Positions 8,094 through 16,021 of a stretch of 42,334 nucleotides of DNA are shown here, one piece after another (positions within the stretch are counted from its first letter, which is position 1; every line of letters starts with the position of its first letter). The position numbers and the translations under genes were made by a program. Source of the stretch: Desulfuromonas sp. (GTDB lineage Bacteria > Desulfobacterota > Desulfuromonadia > Desulfuromonadales > Geopsychrobacteraceae); NCBI GenBank assembly GCA_002869665.1, contig PKUG01000040.1:2546-44879 (forward strand), read 5' to 3'. The notes beneath the pieces were generated by a model. The model was not told the origin of the DNA, ran no database searches, and worked only from the letters and a program-made list of their open reading frames with translations.

Positions 8094-9050
8094 ATGAAGA
8101 TTGTCCTGCTCGACGGACATACCCTGAACTCCGGAGATCTCGACTGGACACCGCTGAAACAGCTTGGTGTCTGTGCCATTTATCCGCGGACCGCGGCCGC
8201 AGAAGTGCTTGAGCGGGCGCAGGGTGCGGAGATTCTGCTGACCAACAAGGTCGTCCTCGATGGAGAGACCATCGCCGTCCTGCCGCAGCTGCGTTACATC
8301 GGCGTGCTGGCGACCGGCGTCAATGTCGTCGATCTCGATGCTGCACGGGCGCGCGACATCGTCGTTACCAACGTGCCCGGTTACAGTAGCGCGTCGGTCG
8401 CCCAGATGGTTTTCGCCCTGCTGCTGGAGCTGACCCTTCAGGTTGGCCATCACAGCCAGTTGGTGCGCAGCGGCGAATGGAGCCGCAATCCCGATTTCAG
8501 CCTGCGCGACCGGCCGCTGACCGAACTCGCGGGGAAGACCCTCGGGATCGTCGGCTACGGCAACATCGGCCGCCAGGTGGCGCAGATTGCCCGGGCCTTC
8601 GGGCTCAAGGTGCTGGTCAGTACCGCTCACCCCGAGAACTACCCGGATGAGCGCGACTGCAAATTTATCGACGTCGATACCCTCTTTTCCGAGGCCGATA
8701 TCATCAGTCTCAACTGTCCGTTGACCGCCGCGACCCGCAATCTGGTCAATACCGCCCGCCTGGCGCGGGTGCGCCAGGGCGCACTATTGATCAATACCGG
8801 CCGCGGGCCGCTGATCGATGAAGAGGCGGTGGCCGAGGCGCTGGAAGATGAGTATCTCGGCGGCTATGCCGCAGATGTGATGGTGGCGGAACCGCCGGCC
8901 GAGGACAGCCCACTGCTTCAGGCGCCCAATTGCATCATCACTCCGCACATCGCCTGGGCGACGGTCGAGGCGCGCCAGCGCCTGCTCGATATCGTCATCG
9001 CGAATATCGCAGCCTTCCAGGCCGGGACGCCGCAGAACAGGGTCGCCTGA
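8094..9050 (+). CDS. D-2-hydroxyacid dehydrogenase, glycerate dehydrogenase-like
   Basis: A 318-residue NAD(H)-dependent oxidoreductase. The Rossmann motif GYGNIG is at 154-159. The catalytic triad fits the family: Arg237 in NTGRGPLID, Glu266 in MVAEPP and His285 in TPHIAW. The motif N-T-G-R-G-P-L-I-D-E-E-A-V-A and the short length resemble HprA/glycerate dehydrogenase more than SerA, which carries ACT domains. The exact substrate (hydroxypyruvate, glyoxylate or another 2-oxoacid) is not decided by the sequence. The ATG at 8094 has GGAAGAG upstream. The stop overlaps the next start by one base. Confidence 0.85.
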   Translation: MKIVLLDGHTLNSGDLDWTPLKQLGVCAIYPRTAAAEVLERAQGAEILLTNKVVLDGETIAVLPQLRYIGVLATGVNVVDLDAARARDIVVTNVPGYSSASVAQMVFALLLELTLQVGHHSQLVRSGEWSRNPDFSLRDRPLTELAGKTLGIVGYGNIGRQVAQIARAFGLKVLVSTAHPENYPDERDCKFIDVDTLFSEADIISLNCPLTAATRNLVNTARLARVRQGALLINTGRGPLIDEEAVAEALEDEYLGGYAADVMVAEPPAEDSPLLQAPNCIITPHIAWATVEARQRLLDIVIANIAAFQAGTPQNRVA

Positions 9051-9757
9051 TGGGGTGGCTGGAACTCTCCGCCACTCTCGAACGTCGCCAGCAGGAGTTC
9101 GACAGCCGCATTGCCCTCATCCTCAGGACGGCGGAACAGCGGCAGGTGGCGATCCACTGTCGTACCGGGTGCGGGCACTGTTGTACCATGGCCGTTAACT
9201 GCAGCTTTCCCGAAGCGGTCAGGATCGCCCATGTGCTGACTGCCGGGCAACGTCAAAATCTTGAGCGCGCACTCCCCCTGCTGATCCGCATCAGCCGGGA
9301 AGCACAGGATCTGAAAGATTTCCTGCGCCGCTTCCGCCGCGAACTCGGTTGCCCGTTTCTCGATTCGGAACAACGCTGTACCATCTATCCCGTACGCCCC
9401 TTCTCCTGCCGGGCACTGCTCTCTACCCGCCCCGGGGCCTGGTGCGGCGTCGATTTTTCTGAACTGCACCCTCTCGAGCGCCAGGCGTTTCTCAGCAGCC
9501 TCGATCGTGAACTGGTCAACTTCCCGACCCACTACCTCGCCCTGCCGCAGGAGATCGGCCAGGAGCTGGAGGTGACCACGCAGCTCGACATGCGCGATGC
9601 CTGCGGGGTGAGCCTGAGCGGCAGCATGATCTACCAGATCTGGCTTGAACTGGAGCATGGGCTGAGTGAGCAGCTGGTGAACAACAGCGTCGGCGCGCGG
9701 GACCTGCTGGTCCGAGAACAGCAGGAACATCCCTACCTGTTGCAGCTGGCGCCCTGA
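9050..9757 (+). CDS. YkgJ family cysteine cluster protein
   Basis: A 235-residue protein with the C-x3-C-x2-C-C cluster (Cys37, 41, 44, 45) and a later set C101-P-F-L, C110-x-I-Y-x-x-R-P-x-x-C120-R. This is the YkgJ/UPF0153 pattern, proposed to bind zinc or an iron-sulfur cluster; the biochemical role is unknown. The start ATG shares its A with the TGA of the dehydrogenase, so the two are translationally coupled. The C-terminal 110 residues carry no recognised motif. Confidence 0.85.
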   Translation: MGWLELSATLERRQQEFDSRIALILRTAEQRQVAIHCRTGCGHCCTMAVNCSFPEAVRIAHVLTAGQRQNLERALPLLIRISREAQDLKDFLRRFRRELGCPFLDSEQRCTIYPVRPFSCRALLSTRPGAWCGVDFSELHPLERQAFLSSLDRELVNFPTHYLALPQEIGQELEVTTQLDMRDACGVSLSGSMIYQIWLELEHGLSEQLVNNSVGARDLLVREQQEHPYLLQLAP

Positions 9758-9793
9758 CGCAAGCTGATGACTGAAGACTGGACACGTTTACCG

Positions 9794-10903
9794 ATGAACC
9801 GACCGAAATCGACAATCCCGGTACTTTTCCTTCTCCTGCTGCTTCTGTTCCCCGGCCTGGTCATGGCGGGTCCGCCGCCGCAGCCCCGCAATATCATCCT
9901 GCTGATCGGCGACGGCATGGGCTTTGCTCAGGTCGCGGCAGCGGGGAGCTATCTCACCGGCAGCGCCGGTTCCCTCTCTTTCGAACAACTCCCCTACCAT
10001 GGTGAAGTCAAAACCCTTGATGCCGATGGCAGGATCACCGATTCGGCGGCCGCCGGAACGGCCATGGCGACCGGGGTGAAGGTCTCCCGGGGGGTTGTCT
10101 CGCGCCGGATTCCCGGTGATGGCAGCGCGCTCCCGACCATCCTCGAACTGGCCGAGGAGGCCGGGTTGAGTAGCGGTCTGGTGACGACCACGACGATCTC
10201 CCACGCGACCCCGGCCGTGTTTGCCGCCCATGTGGTCAGTCGCACCGAGCAGTTGGCGATCAGCAATGCCTATCTGGCGGACAAATATCCGGAGGTGCTC
10301 ATGGGGGGCGCCCTGCTGGTTCTGCCGCAGGTGGCGCGGAATGCCGGCTATCGGGTCGTCAAAAACGCAGAAGAGCTCGACGCGCTCGATACGGAGACGG
10401 AAAACAGAGTCTGGGGGCTGTTCGGGATGGGTTATCTGCCGTACGAGAGCGAGGGGGTTGCGCCTCTGCCCCATCTGTCGCAGATGACTGTGGCGGCGCT
10501 CAATATCCTCGATAACGATCCGGAGGGTTTCTTCCTCATGGTCGAAGGGGGGCGGATCGACCACGCTTGCCATGAAAAGGATATCGCCAAGGCGATTCAC
10601 GAAACCGTTGAGTTTTCCAGGGCTGTTGAGGCTGTCATGAGTTGGGCGGCCGGACGTGACGATACGCTGATCCTTGTCACCGCCGATCATGAAACGGGCG
10701 GTCTTCAGCTTCAGGGTGTCGCGGGGCGGGGAGAGATGCCGACGGCAAAGTGGCAGACCTCGGAGCATACGGCGCAGAATGTTCCCGTTTACGCCTGGGG
10801 GTTCGGCGCCGCTGCGGTGACCGGGGTGCTCGACAACACCGATATCTTCCACATCATGCGGGCTGTCCTGCCCGCTTCCGGCGCTGAGGGGCGGGGCAGA
10901 TAG
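9794..10903 (+). CDS. Alkaline phosphatase (PhoA-like)
   Basis: A 369-residue secreted phosphomonoesterase. A signal peptide covers about residues 1-25 (basic N-terminus, nine-residue Leu-rich core, VMA cleavage). The metal and catalytic residues are visible: Asp40 in LIGDGMG, nucleophile Ser84 in TDSAAAGTAMATG, Asp256 and His260 in GGRIDHACH, and Asp298-His299 in VTADHETGG. It is shorter than E. coli PhoA (471 precursor) because insert loops are missing. Neither the ATG at 9794 nor the alternative at 9767 has a good ribosome site; 9794 gives the cleaner signal peptide. Lying 36 bases after the YkgJ-type gene and downstream of pst, it probably releases phosphate for PstSCAB. Confidence 0.88.
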   Translation: MNRPKSTIPVLFLLLLLLFPGLVMAGPPPQPRNIILLIGDGMGFAQVAAAGSYLTGSAGSLSFEQLPYHGEVKTLDADGRITDSAAAGTAMATGVKVSRGVVSRRIPGDGSALPTILELAEEAGLSSGLVTTTTISHATPAVFAAHVVSRTEQLAISNAYLADKYPEVLMGGALLVLPQVARNAGYRVVKNAEELDALDTETENRVWGLFGMGYLPYESEGVAPLPHLSQMTVAALNILDNDPEGFFLMVEGGRIDHACHEKDIAKAIHETVEFSRAVEAVMSWAAGRDDTLILVTADHETGGLQLQGVAGRGEMPTAKWQTSEHTAQNVPVYAWGFGAAAVTGVLDNTDIFHIMRAVLPASGAEGRGR

Positions 10904-11065
10904 CTATTTTCCTTCTTTTGTGAGTTCCCGAAACAGGCAATAATCGCTTGTATTCAGGATGGTGTGCCGTTTGTTTTACCTTGTTCGATGAGTGGGGGCG
11001 CAACTTTCGTCGGAGCATCTCGACTGTTCTCATCAACTTCAAACGTCGGGCTAACCCAGCAATAA

Positions 11066-11560
11066 TTTTTTCAACTTACCCTCCAGGGGGAAACCTTCCT
11101 GATCGTGGCCAACGAAGGGGGGGCGCGTGACTACGACAGCTACAGCGATATCGACGTGCTTCACGCCTACGGTGCCCGCTCCTTCTCGATCTGCAGCGCC
11201 AGCGGCGAGCTGAGCTACGATTCCGGTTCCGACTTCGAGCGCCTGCTCGCCCTGGTCAACGCGGAGAACTTCAACTCAGACAACGAGGAGAATGACTCCT
11301 TCGATAACCGCAGCGATGACAAGGGGCCGGAGCCGGAAGGGTTGGCCGTCGGCACTGTCGGTGACAGTACCTACGCCTTCAGCGGTGACCCGGAGATCGA
11401 CACCGCCGGTGACCTGACTCCCGAAGGGATGCTTTTCATCGCCGCCGCCGACAGCCCGACCCGCCGCCCGCTGCTCGTTGTCACCAACGAAGTCAGCGGC
11501 AGCACGACCATCTACGAGATCTTTCGTAACTGGAGCAACCGCTTCTGGTACGACAGGTAA
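11066..11560 (+). pseudogene. Remnant of a choice-of-anchor I domain protein
   Basis: An open frame of 165 codons whose product matches pieces of the C-terminal half of choice-of-anchor I (alkaline-phosphatase-associated, beta-propeller-like) proteins: L-I-V-A-N-E-G-G-A-R-D-Y-D, then Y-G-A-R-S-F-S-I, F-N-S-D-N-x-E-N-D-S-F-D-x-R-S-D-D-K-G-P-E-P-E-G, and L-L-V-V-T-N-E-V-S-G. From memory of the family, the stretch between DYDSYS and YGARSFS and the stretch after TYAF (I-G-L-E-R and following) are missing, both without a frame change. There is no ATG and no signal peptide; a stop at 11063-11065 closes the frame and only a GTG at 11105 could start it. A 5'-truncated, internally deleted gene is the best reading. 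Confidence 0.7.
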
Positions 11561-11596
11561 GCATTGCTGAATCGTAGTTCAACGGCTGAACCGAAA

Positions 11597-11635
11597 AGCC
11601 CCCGGAAGCTGAGTTGCTTTCGGGGGCTTTGTTTT
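11597..11635 (+). terminator. Rho-independent terminator
   Basis: A 13-bp stem AGCCCCCGGAAGC/GCTTTCGGGGGCT (one G-T pair) with a six-base loop is followed by TTGTTTT. It ends the remnant above. The A-run on its left side gives a short T-run on the other strand, so it may also stop the convergent minus-strand hydrolase transcript. Confidence 0.88.
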
Positions 11636-11663
11636 GATCGAAGTCAGGTCGGGAAGAATAGTG

Positions 11664-12359
11664 TCAGGACGAGAAGATCTCCTCGATACAGCGGTGCGGC
11701 TTCGCTTGCAGGAGGAGGTGCGGGCCGGGGATGGTCCGCACTGTGCTGCCCGTGAGCCTTGTCGCAAAGTCTTTTGCTGCCTGCTCGGGAACCAGCTTGT
11801 CGGACGCAGCCTGGAGATAGAGGCACGGGGTCTCGATCTGGTGTAACTTCGCGCGGCAGTCGATGTTGGTGAGGATTTGCAGTCGCCGGGCGAGAACCGC
11901 AGGAGTGACGCTGCGCACCGCGGCTCTGAACTCTTTGACTCGGTCTGGCGCGGCCTCATGGCCGAGACAGAAATGACGGATCAGTCGGTCGGGTATATTC
12001 CATCCAAACAGACGCTCAAGTGGCAGGGTGTTCAGCAGGCGCAGGAGTCCGGGGCGGGGGGAAGCGGCAAAGGTTGCCACGAAGATGGCTTTATCGACCG
12101 GAAACCCACCCGCCGCCAGGATGTCGATGGCAATTGGACCGGAGAAGGATTCTGCCAGCAGGGTAAAGGGGGTCGAAGTCGGCAGGCGCTTTTTGACATG
12201 CGCGACATGTTCAGCAAAGGAGAGCGGCTTGTCCGTCGGGTAGGAAATGACCTCGGCAGCACAGCCTGACGGAAGCGCTGCAAGCAACGGTGCGAACAAC
12301 AGGCCGGTTCCATCCAGTCCGGGGAGCAGAAACAACCGCCGGTCGGTTGGAGCAGTCAT
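11664..12359 (-). CDS. Alpha/beta hydrolase
   Basis: A 231-residue alpha/beta-hydrolase-fold protein. The nucleophile elbow is A-E-S71-F-S-G in place of the classical G-x-S-x-G, the acid is Asp187 in AASDKLV, and the His is His214 in GPHLLLQ; together they make the triad. The oxyanion-loop strand L-P-G-L-D-G-T-G-L is near the N-terminus. Substrate is unknown; esterase or lipase-like activity is likely. Its ATG at 12359 overlaps the stop of the Tag gene by one base, so it is coupled to it; longer upstream starts would lie inside tag. Confidence 0.8.
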   Translation of the reverse strand: MTAPTDRRLFLLPGLDGTGLLFAPLLAALPSGCAAEVISYPTDKPLSFAEHVAHVKKRLPTSTPFTLLAESFSGPIAIDILAAGGFPVDKAIFVATFAASPRPGLLRLLNTLPLERLFGWNIPDRLIRHFCLGHEAAPDRVKEFRAAVRSVTPAVLARRLQILTNIDCRAKLHQIETPCLYLQAASDKLVPEQAAKDFATRLTGSTVRTIPGPHLLLQAKPHRCIEEIFSS

Positions 12360-12958
12360 CAGCCGATGTGCCTCTCGCCAAGCACCCGTACTTCGGTGTG
12401 ACGGAAACAATCCGTGGTGTGGTCGTTGACCATGCCGGTCGCCTGCATGAAGGCGTAACAGATCGTCGAGCCGACAAAGTTGAATCCGCGTTTTTTCAGG
12501 TCGCGGCTTAATATGTCGGAGAGTTCCGTGCGGGGCGGGACTTCGTCAAGGGAGGCCCAAGTGTTCTGTATCGGTGTGCCGTTGACGAACCCCCAGAAGT
12601 AGGCGTCGAGTGAACCGAATTCCCGCTGGATTTCCAGCGCAGCGCGAGCATTCTGGATTGCCGAGGCGATTTTCAGCCGGTTACGGACGATCCCGGCATC
12701 GTCGAGCAGGCGGGCGGTGTCTGTATCCGTATAAGCTGCCACCCGGTCGATGGTGAACTGATCGAAGGCCTTGCGGTAGTTCTCGCGCTTCTTGAGGATG
12801 GTCAGCCAGCTCAACCCCGCCTGCGCACCTTCAAGGATGAGGAATTCGAACAGCAGACGGTCATCATGGACCGGGACACCCCATTCGGTGTCATGATAGG
12901 CGATGTAGAGCGGATCGTTGGTGCACCAGGCGCAGCGGGTTCGAGTTGTTTCGGACAC
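12359..12958 (-). CDS. tag: DNA-3-methyladenine glycosylase I
   Basis: A 199-residue base-excision repair enzyme that removes 3-methyladenine. The zinc-binding set matches E. coli Tag (Cys4, His17, His175, Cys179) as Cys9, His22, His180 and Cys184, and the base-contact Glu is Glu43 in LEGAQAGLSW. Family-typical motifs W-G-V-P-V-H-D-D, F-x-N-T (here I-Q-N-T) and G-F-x-F-V-G-S-T-x-x-Y are present. The start is a GTG with GGAG six bases upstream. It is the middle gene of the lipocalin-tag-hydrolase unit. Confidence 0.93.
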   Translation of the reverse strand: MSETTRTRCAWCTNDPLYIAYHDTEWGVPVHDDRLLFEFLILEGAQAGLSWLTILKKRENYRKAFDQFTIDRVAAYTDTDTARLLDDAGIVRNRLKIASAIQNARAALEIQREFGSLDAYFWGFVNGTPIQNTWASLDEVPPRTELSDILSRDLKKRGFNFVGSTICYAFMQATGMVNDHTTDCFRHTEVRVLGERHIG

Positions 12959-13007
12959 GGGTCTCTCCAGTGGGTTCGGTTCAGGAGTTCACCACAGTCT
13001 GGGGGGA

Positions 13008-13532
13008 TCACGGCTCCCGAAGTGGTGAGGGGAAAATAAGCTCTTCCGTATTAAACCCGGCAGCAGCTGCTTTTGCAACGAGTCCGGCGACAATCTCTGC
13101 ATCGAGCGTCGGGGTTCGAGATAAAATCCACAGATAGGATTTATCGGGGCCGCAAACAAGGGCATGCTGATAGTCCTCCTGGTCAAGGTCAAAAATGATA
13201 TAGGCGCCGTAAAAGGGACCGAAGAACGAGACTTTCAGGTAGCCCTGCTCTGCTCCGTTGACAAAATAGGCCCTGCCGGTCGCCTCTTTCCAGATCTGCT
13301 TAGTTTCGGAGTAACCACGATTCAGAACCCTCACCCCGCCATCCTCGCGCAAACTGTATTCCGCGGTCACCTGGCTGAGTCCGCGCTCAAAGGAGTGATC
13401 CAGGCGGGCGATTTCATACCAGCGGCCCAGGTAACGATCGAGGCTGAAATTTTCAACCGGCTTGATCCCTTCCGGGATGCCGACACAACCCGGTAACAAC
13501 AGGGTTAAAAGCAGAGCAAACTTTTTAAGCAT
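13008..13532 (-). CDS. blc: Outer-membrane lipocalin (Blc-type lipoprotein)
   Basis: A 174-residue bacterial lipocalin. A lipoprotein signal peptide ends in LLPGC with Cys16. The lipocalin G-x-W signature is G-R-W-Y-E-I-A-R at 36-43, followed by F-E-R-G-L, A-E-Y-S, G-x-V-x-V-x-N-R-G, and C-terminal L-W-I-L-S-R-T-P. E. coli Blc binds lysophospholipids and fatty acids at the outer membrane and is made under envelope stress or starvation; the same role is inferred. The ATG at 13532 follows AGGAG. It is the first gene of a minus-strand unit; tag starts 49 bases further on. Confidence 0.92.
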   Translation of the reverse strand: MLKKFALLLTLLLPGCVGIPEGIKPVENFSLDRYLGRWYEIARLDHSFERGLSQVTAEYSLREDGGVRVLNRGYSETKQIWKEATGRAYFVNGAEQGYLKVSFFGPFYGAYIIFDLDQEDYQHALVCGPDKSYLWILSRTPTLDAEIVAGLVAKAAAAGFNTEELIFPSPLREP

Positions 13533-13746
13533 GGGTCTCTCCTAACGGGCGGTGCATTTTCTGGGTATTTGATCATTTCCGGCAATGTCTTGATTTAGTT
13601 TACTTTCTTAATTGTTGTAATGAAACAGGGCTGCTCTCTGGCGGAGAGTACCCGGTGTGTTGACACCCTCAGCATCTCTTATGTTGCTACAAGGCGGTTT
13701 AGGGTGGTTTCAGCACCGATAAATCTCAGAGAGTAGGAGGTGGGGT

Positions 13747-13780
13747 GGGGCATTTTGCCCCGTTGGGGCAAATTGTCCCC
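13747..13780 (+). promoter_or_regulatory. Nested GC-box palindromes, candidate enhancer site
   Basis: Three GGGGCA-type boxes overlap so that neighbours form inverted repeats. The central one is perfect: TTTGCCCC (13754-13761), GTT, GGGGCAAA (13765-13772). The left one is GGGGCA-TTT-TGCCCC (13747-13761). The right one, GGGGCAA then TTGTCCCC (13765-13780), has one extra T. The centre lies about 85 bases before the predicted start of the small RNA, the usual distance for the binding site of a sigma-54 enhancer-binding protein. The protein is not known. Confidence 0.55.
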
Positions 13781-13791
13781 GATTTTAATTG

Positions 13792-13838
13792 TCTAACTAG
13801 CTGTTTTTACTAGAGGTGAATTTGGCACGCTGCCTGCA
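13792..13838 (+). promoter_or_regulatory. Sigma-54 promoter of the small RNA, with upstream 13-mer
   Basis: TGGCAC at 13823-13828, five bases, then CTGCA at 13834-13838. The invariant GG (-24) and GC (-12) are 12 bases apart as in the RpoN consensus TGGCAC-N5-TTGCA; only one consensus base differs. The start of transcription is expected near 13849. A 13-mer TCTAACTAGCTGT at 13792-13804 also occurs at 18159-18171, upstream of the other sigma-54 promoter in this window. Confidence 0.8.
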
Positions 13839-13848
13839 AATGTAATAG

Positions 13849-14008
13849 GCAACCCATAGTTGAGCTGGATGACCACCTCCTTACATTCAGCTCAACGCCG
13901 CACAACAGAATTCACCTGGCGTCTTGCTCAGCGCCGAGTGAATAAAAAATATTGAACGTTACCTCCTACGTTCGTTTTCGGGGAATCAGCAGGGTTCCCC
14001 TTTTTTTT
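13849..14008 (+). ncRNA. Candidate sigma-54-dependent small RNA with anti-Shine-Dalgarno loops
   Basis: About 160 bases from the predicted start to a strong terminator. Hairpin 1 (13859-13896): 9-bp stem GTTGAGCTG/CAGCTCAAC, a G-T pair, ATG/CAT, and loop ACCACCTCCTTA. Hairpin 2 (13910-13943): ATTCAC/GTGAAT with inner GGCG/CGCC. Hairpin 3 (13954-13973): GAACGT/ACGTTC with loop TACCTCCT. The terminator stem GGGGAA/TTCCCC is followed by eight T (14001-14008). Loop 1 holds CACCTCCTTA, identical to the 3' end of 16S rRNA as known from E. coli; loop 3 holds ACCTCCT. Such loops can pair with ribosome sites of mRNAs, as the C-rich loops of several bacterial regulatory RNAs do. A 28-codon frame at 13869-13955 is a rival reading but lacks a good ribosome site. 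Confidence 0.65.
13980..14008 (+). terminator. Intrinsic terminator of the small RNA
   Basis: A 6-bp stem GGGGAA/TTCCCC, a nine-base loop, then eight T. Confidence 0.85.
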
Positions 14009-14018
14009 GTCCAAAATT

Positions 14019-14052
14019 CGGCAGCCGGGGCGTTTTTCGCTTTTGGCTGCCG
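14019..14052 (-). terminator. Hairpin downstream of rsgA
   Basis: An 8-bp perfect stem CGGCAGCC/GGCTGCCG, with a smaller GCG/CGC hairpin inside its loop. On the minus strand it is followed by a short T4 run, 62 bases after the rsgA stop, so it may end the rsgA operon. It could also back up the small-RNA terminator on the other strand. Confidence 0.4.
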
Positions 14053-14113
14053 TTTCTCTTCACTCCTGCCCAACTCTTGTCACAATCTCAACGCAAACAA
14101 ATCGCTATTCCAC

Positions 14114-15112
14114 TTAACGTTTCGTTTTTTTCAACTCCTCGGCCAACTTCAGGTAGTTGTCCAGCCGCTCCTGATTGATTTCCCCCTGTTCAACGGCGGT
14201 GCGGACGGCGCAGCCGGGTTCGGTCTGGTGGCGGCAGTTGCTGAACTTGCAGGTGAGCGCGAGCTCTTCGATCTCGGCGAAGGATTCGGCGAGGTCTTCC
14301 TGCTCCCCCCAGAGGTGGAGTTCGCGCATGCCGGGGTTGTCCATCAGGATCGCGCCGCCGGCGAGGAGGAAGAGTTCGCGGTGGGTGGTGGTGTGGCGCC
14401 CCTTGCCGTCGCTCTCGCTGACGCTGCCGATCTTCTGGCGCTCTTCGCCGAGCAGGCCGTTGAGGATGGTCGATTTGCCGACCCCTGATGAGCCGAGCAG
14501 GGCGATGGTCTTCCCCTTTTTCAGGTAGGGGGTGAGCACGGCAAGGGTGTCGCGGTCGCGGGCCATGCACAGGTGGACGGGGCTGTTGCCGGCGATCTCT
14601 GCAACCTCTTGCTGGCAGGTTTCGGGATCGGCGCAGAGATCGGCCTTGTTGAGCAGGATGACGGCTTCGGCGCCGCTACCGCCGACCAGGGTGAGGTAGC
14701 GCTCGATGCGGCGCAGGTTATAGTCGCGGTCGAGGCCGCTGACGATGAAGACCAGGTCGACATTGGCGGCAATGACCTGCTGCTCGACGCGCTCGCGCCC
14801 CTTCCCCTTGCGCCGCCCCGGCAGGTTGCGCGAGAAGGAGCTGGTGCGTGGCAGCAGGGCGTGGATGAAGCCGCGCTCCCCCGGTTGCGGTTCGACCACG
14901 ACCCAGTCGCCGACGACGGGCAGATCCTGGCGCCCGTCCGCCTTGTGGCGCATCTTGCCGGCGAAGCGCACGGTCAGCTCCCCCGCCTCCGACCAGACCC
15001 GGAAGTAGTTCTTCTCGCCGCGGATCACCCGCGCGGGGAGATACCCCGATTTTTTCCAGCTCTTGAAATGTCCGGCAAAAAAATCCGTCCAGCCCCAGTC
15101 CGCCAACGCCAT
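14114..15112 (-). CDS. rsgA: Ribosome small-subunit GTPase RsgA
   Basis: A 332-residue circularly permuted GTPase that checks late 30S maturation. The motif order proves the permutation: G4 NKAD at 155-158, G1 GSSGVGKST at 207-215, then G3 DNPG at 258-261. An OB-fold comes first (about 25-95, with V-V-G-D-W-V), and the zinc knuckle follows the GTPase domain: Cys288, Cys293, His295, Cys301. It is the last gene of the minus-strand operon, starting 3 bases after the EamA stop. Confidence 0.95.
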   Translation of the reverse strand: MALADWGWTDFFAGHFKSWKKSGYLPARVIRGEKNYFRVWSEAGELTVRFAGKMRHKADGRQDLPVVGDWVVVEPQPGERGFIHALLPRTSSFSRNLPGRRKGKGRERVEQQVIAANVDLVFIVSGLDRDYNLRRIERYLTLVGGSGAEAVILLNKADLCADPETCQQEVAEIAGNSPVHLCMARDRDTLAVLTPYLKKGKTIALLGSSGVGKSTILNGLLGEERQKIGSVSESDGKGRHTTTHRELFLLAGGAILMDNPGMRELHLWGEQEDLAESFAEIEELALTCKFSNCRHQTEPGCAVRTAVEQGEINQERLDNYLKLAEELKKTKR

Positions 15113-15115
15113 GCT

Positions 15116-16021
15116 TTATCCTTTTTTCCGTTTCAGGGGAATGTTGAACAGCACCAGTCCGGCGGCGATCATCAGGATGCCGACCAGGTGATAGGTCTGA
15201 AAGCGTTCGCCGAGAAAGCCGACCGCCATCAGCGCCGCGAACAGTGGGATCAGGTTGATGTAGAGCCCGGCCCGGTTGGCGCCGATCTCCTGGATGCCGC
15301 GATTCCAGCACAGGTAGGCAAGGATCGACGGGCAGATGGCGACGTAAAGCAGGCTGAGGACGACCGGCTGTGAAAGAGTCAGTGGTGGGGTGCTCTGCGC
15401 CTCCCAGAGATAGAGCGGCAGGAGCAGGACGACGCCGACGGCGAAGGTCGCGGTCAAAAAGCTCAGGGGGTGAATGGCCGGGCGCTTGCGCAGCAGCACC
15501 GAGTAGGCGGCATAGAGAACGACCGCCAGCAGCATCAGCAGATCACCGACGGCGATCTTCATCGCCAGCAGGCGGTCGAGATCGCCATGAATGACGACAT
15601 AGCCCGCGCCAGCCATACACAGGACGATGGCGAAGAGCTGGCGGGGGGCGATCCGGTCGCGGTAGAGGACGAAGCTCATCAAAACGATGACCGCCGGCAT
15701 GACCGCCTGGGCCAGGGCGATGTTGATGACCGTGGTCGTATGCGCCGCGGTGTAAAGCAGGGTGTTGAAGGAGCCGATACCGAACAGCCCGAGCAGAAAG
15801 ACGATGAGCCAGCTCCGGCGGATGGCTGGCCAGTCACGCAGAACCAGCCGCCAGGTGAAGGGAAGGAGAACGGCCAGGGCCAGGGTCCAGCGCCAGAAAG
15901 AGAGCGCGATTGCCGGGATCAGGTCGGCGACGGCGCGGGCGAGCACCGAGTTGCCGGCCCAGAAGATCGGCGGGAGCAGGAGTATCAGGTAGACCCAGCT
16001 GGTTTCTTTATCTTTCATCAT
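15116..16021 (-). CDS. EamA/DMT family transporter
   Basis: A 301-residue inner-membrane protein with ten hydrophobic segments arranged as two EamA repeats. N-terminal P-x-x-W-A-G-N-S-V-L-A-R-A and the second-repeat S-x-L-A-Y-L-C-W-N-R-G-I are typical of drug/metabolite transporters of the RhaT/YdcZ-like superfamily. The start ATG overlaps the rsmE stop by four bases. Substrate cannot be inferred; these proteins usually export amino acids, nucleosides or drugs. Confidence 0.87.
   Translation of the reverse strand: MMKDKETSWVYLILLLPPIFWAGNSVLARAVADLIPAIALSFWRWTLALAVLLPFTWRLVLRDWPAIRRSWLIVFLLGLFGIGSFNTLLYTAAHTTTVINIALAQAVMPAVIVLMSFVLYRDRIAPRQLFAIVLCMAGAGYVVIHGDLDRLLAMKIAVGDLLMLLAVVLYAAYSVLLRKRPAIHPLSFLTATFAVGVVLLLPLYLWEAQSTPPLTLSQPVVLSLLYVAICPSILAYLCWNRGIQEIGANRAGLYINLIPLFAALMAVGFLGERFQTYHLVGILMIAAGLVLFNIPLKRKKG

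Noticed and set aside
13869-13955. A 28-codon open frame inside the small-RNA region
   Set aside because: Its start and any ribosome site are inside hairpin 1 and only a weak GAG precedes it; the hairpin-loop design explains the sequence better. Kept as a rival hypothesis, not as a gene.
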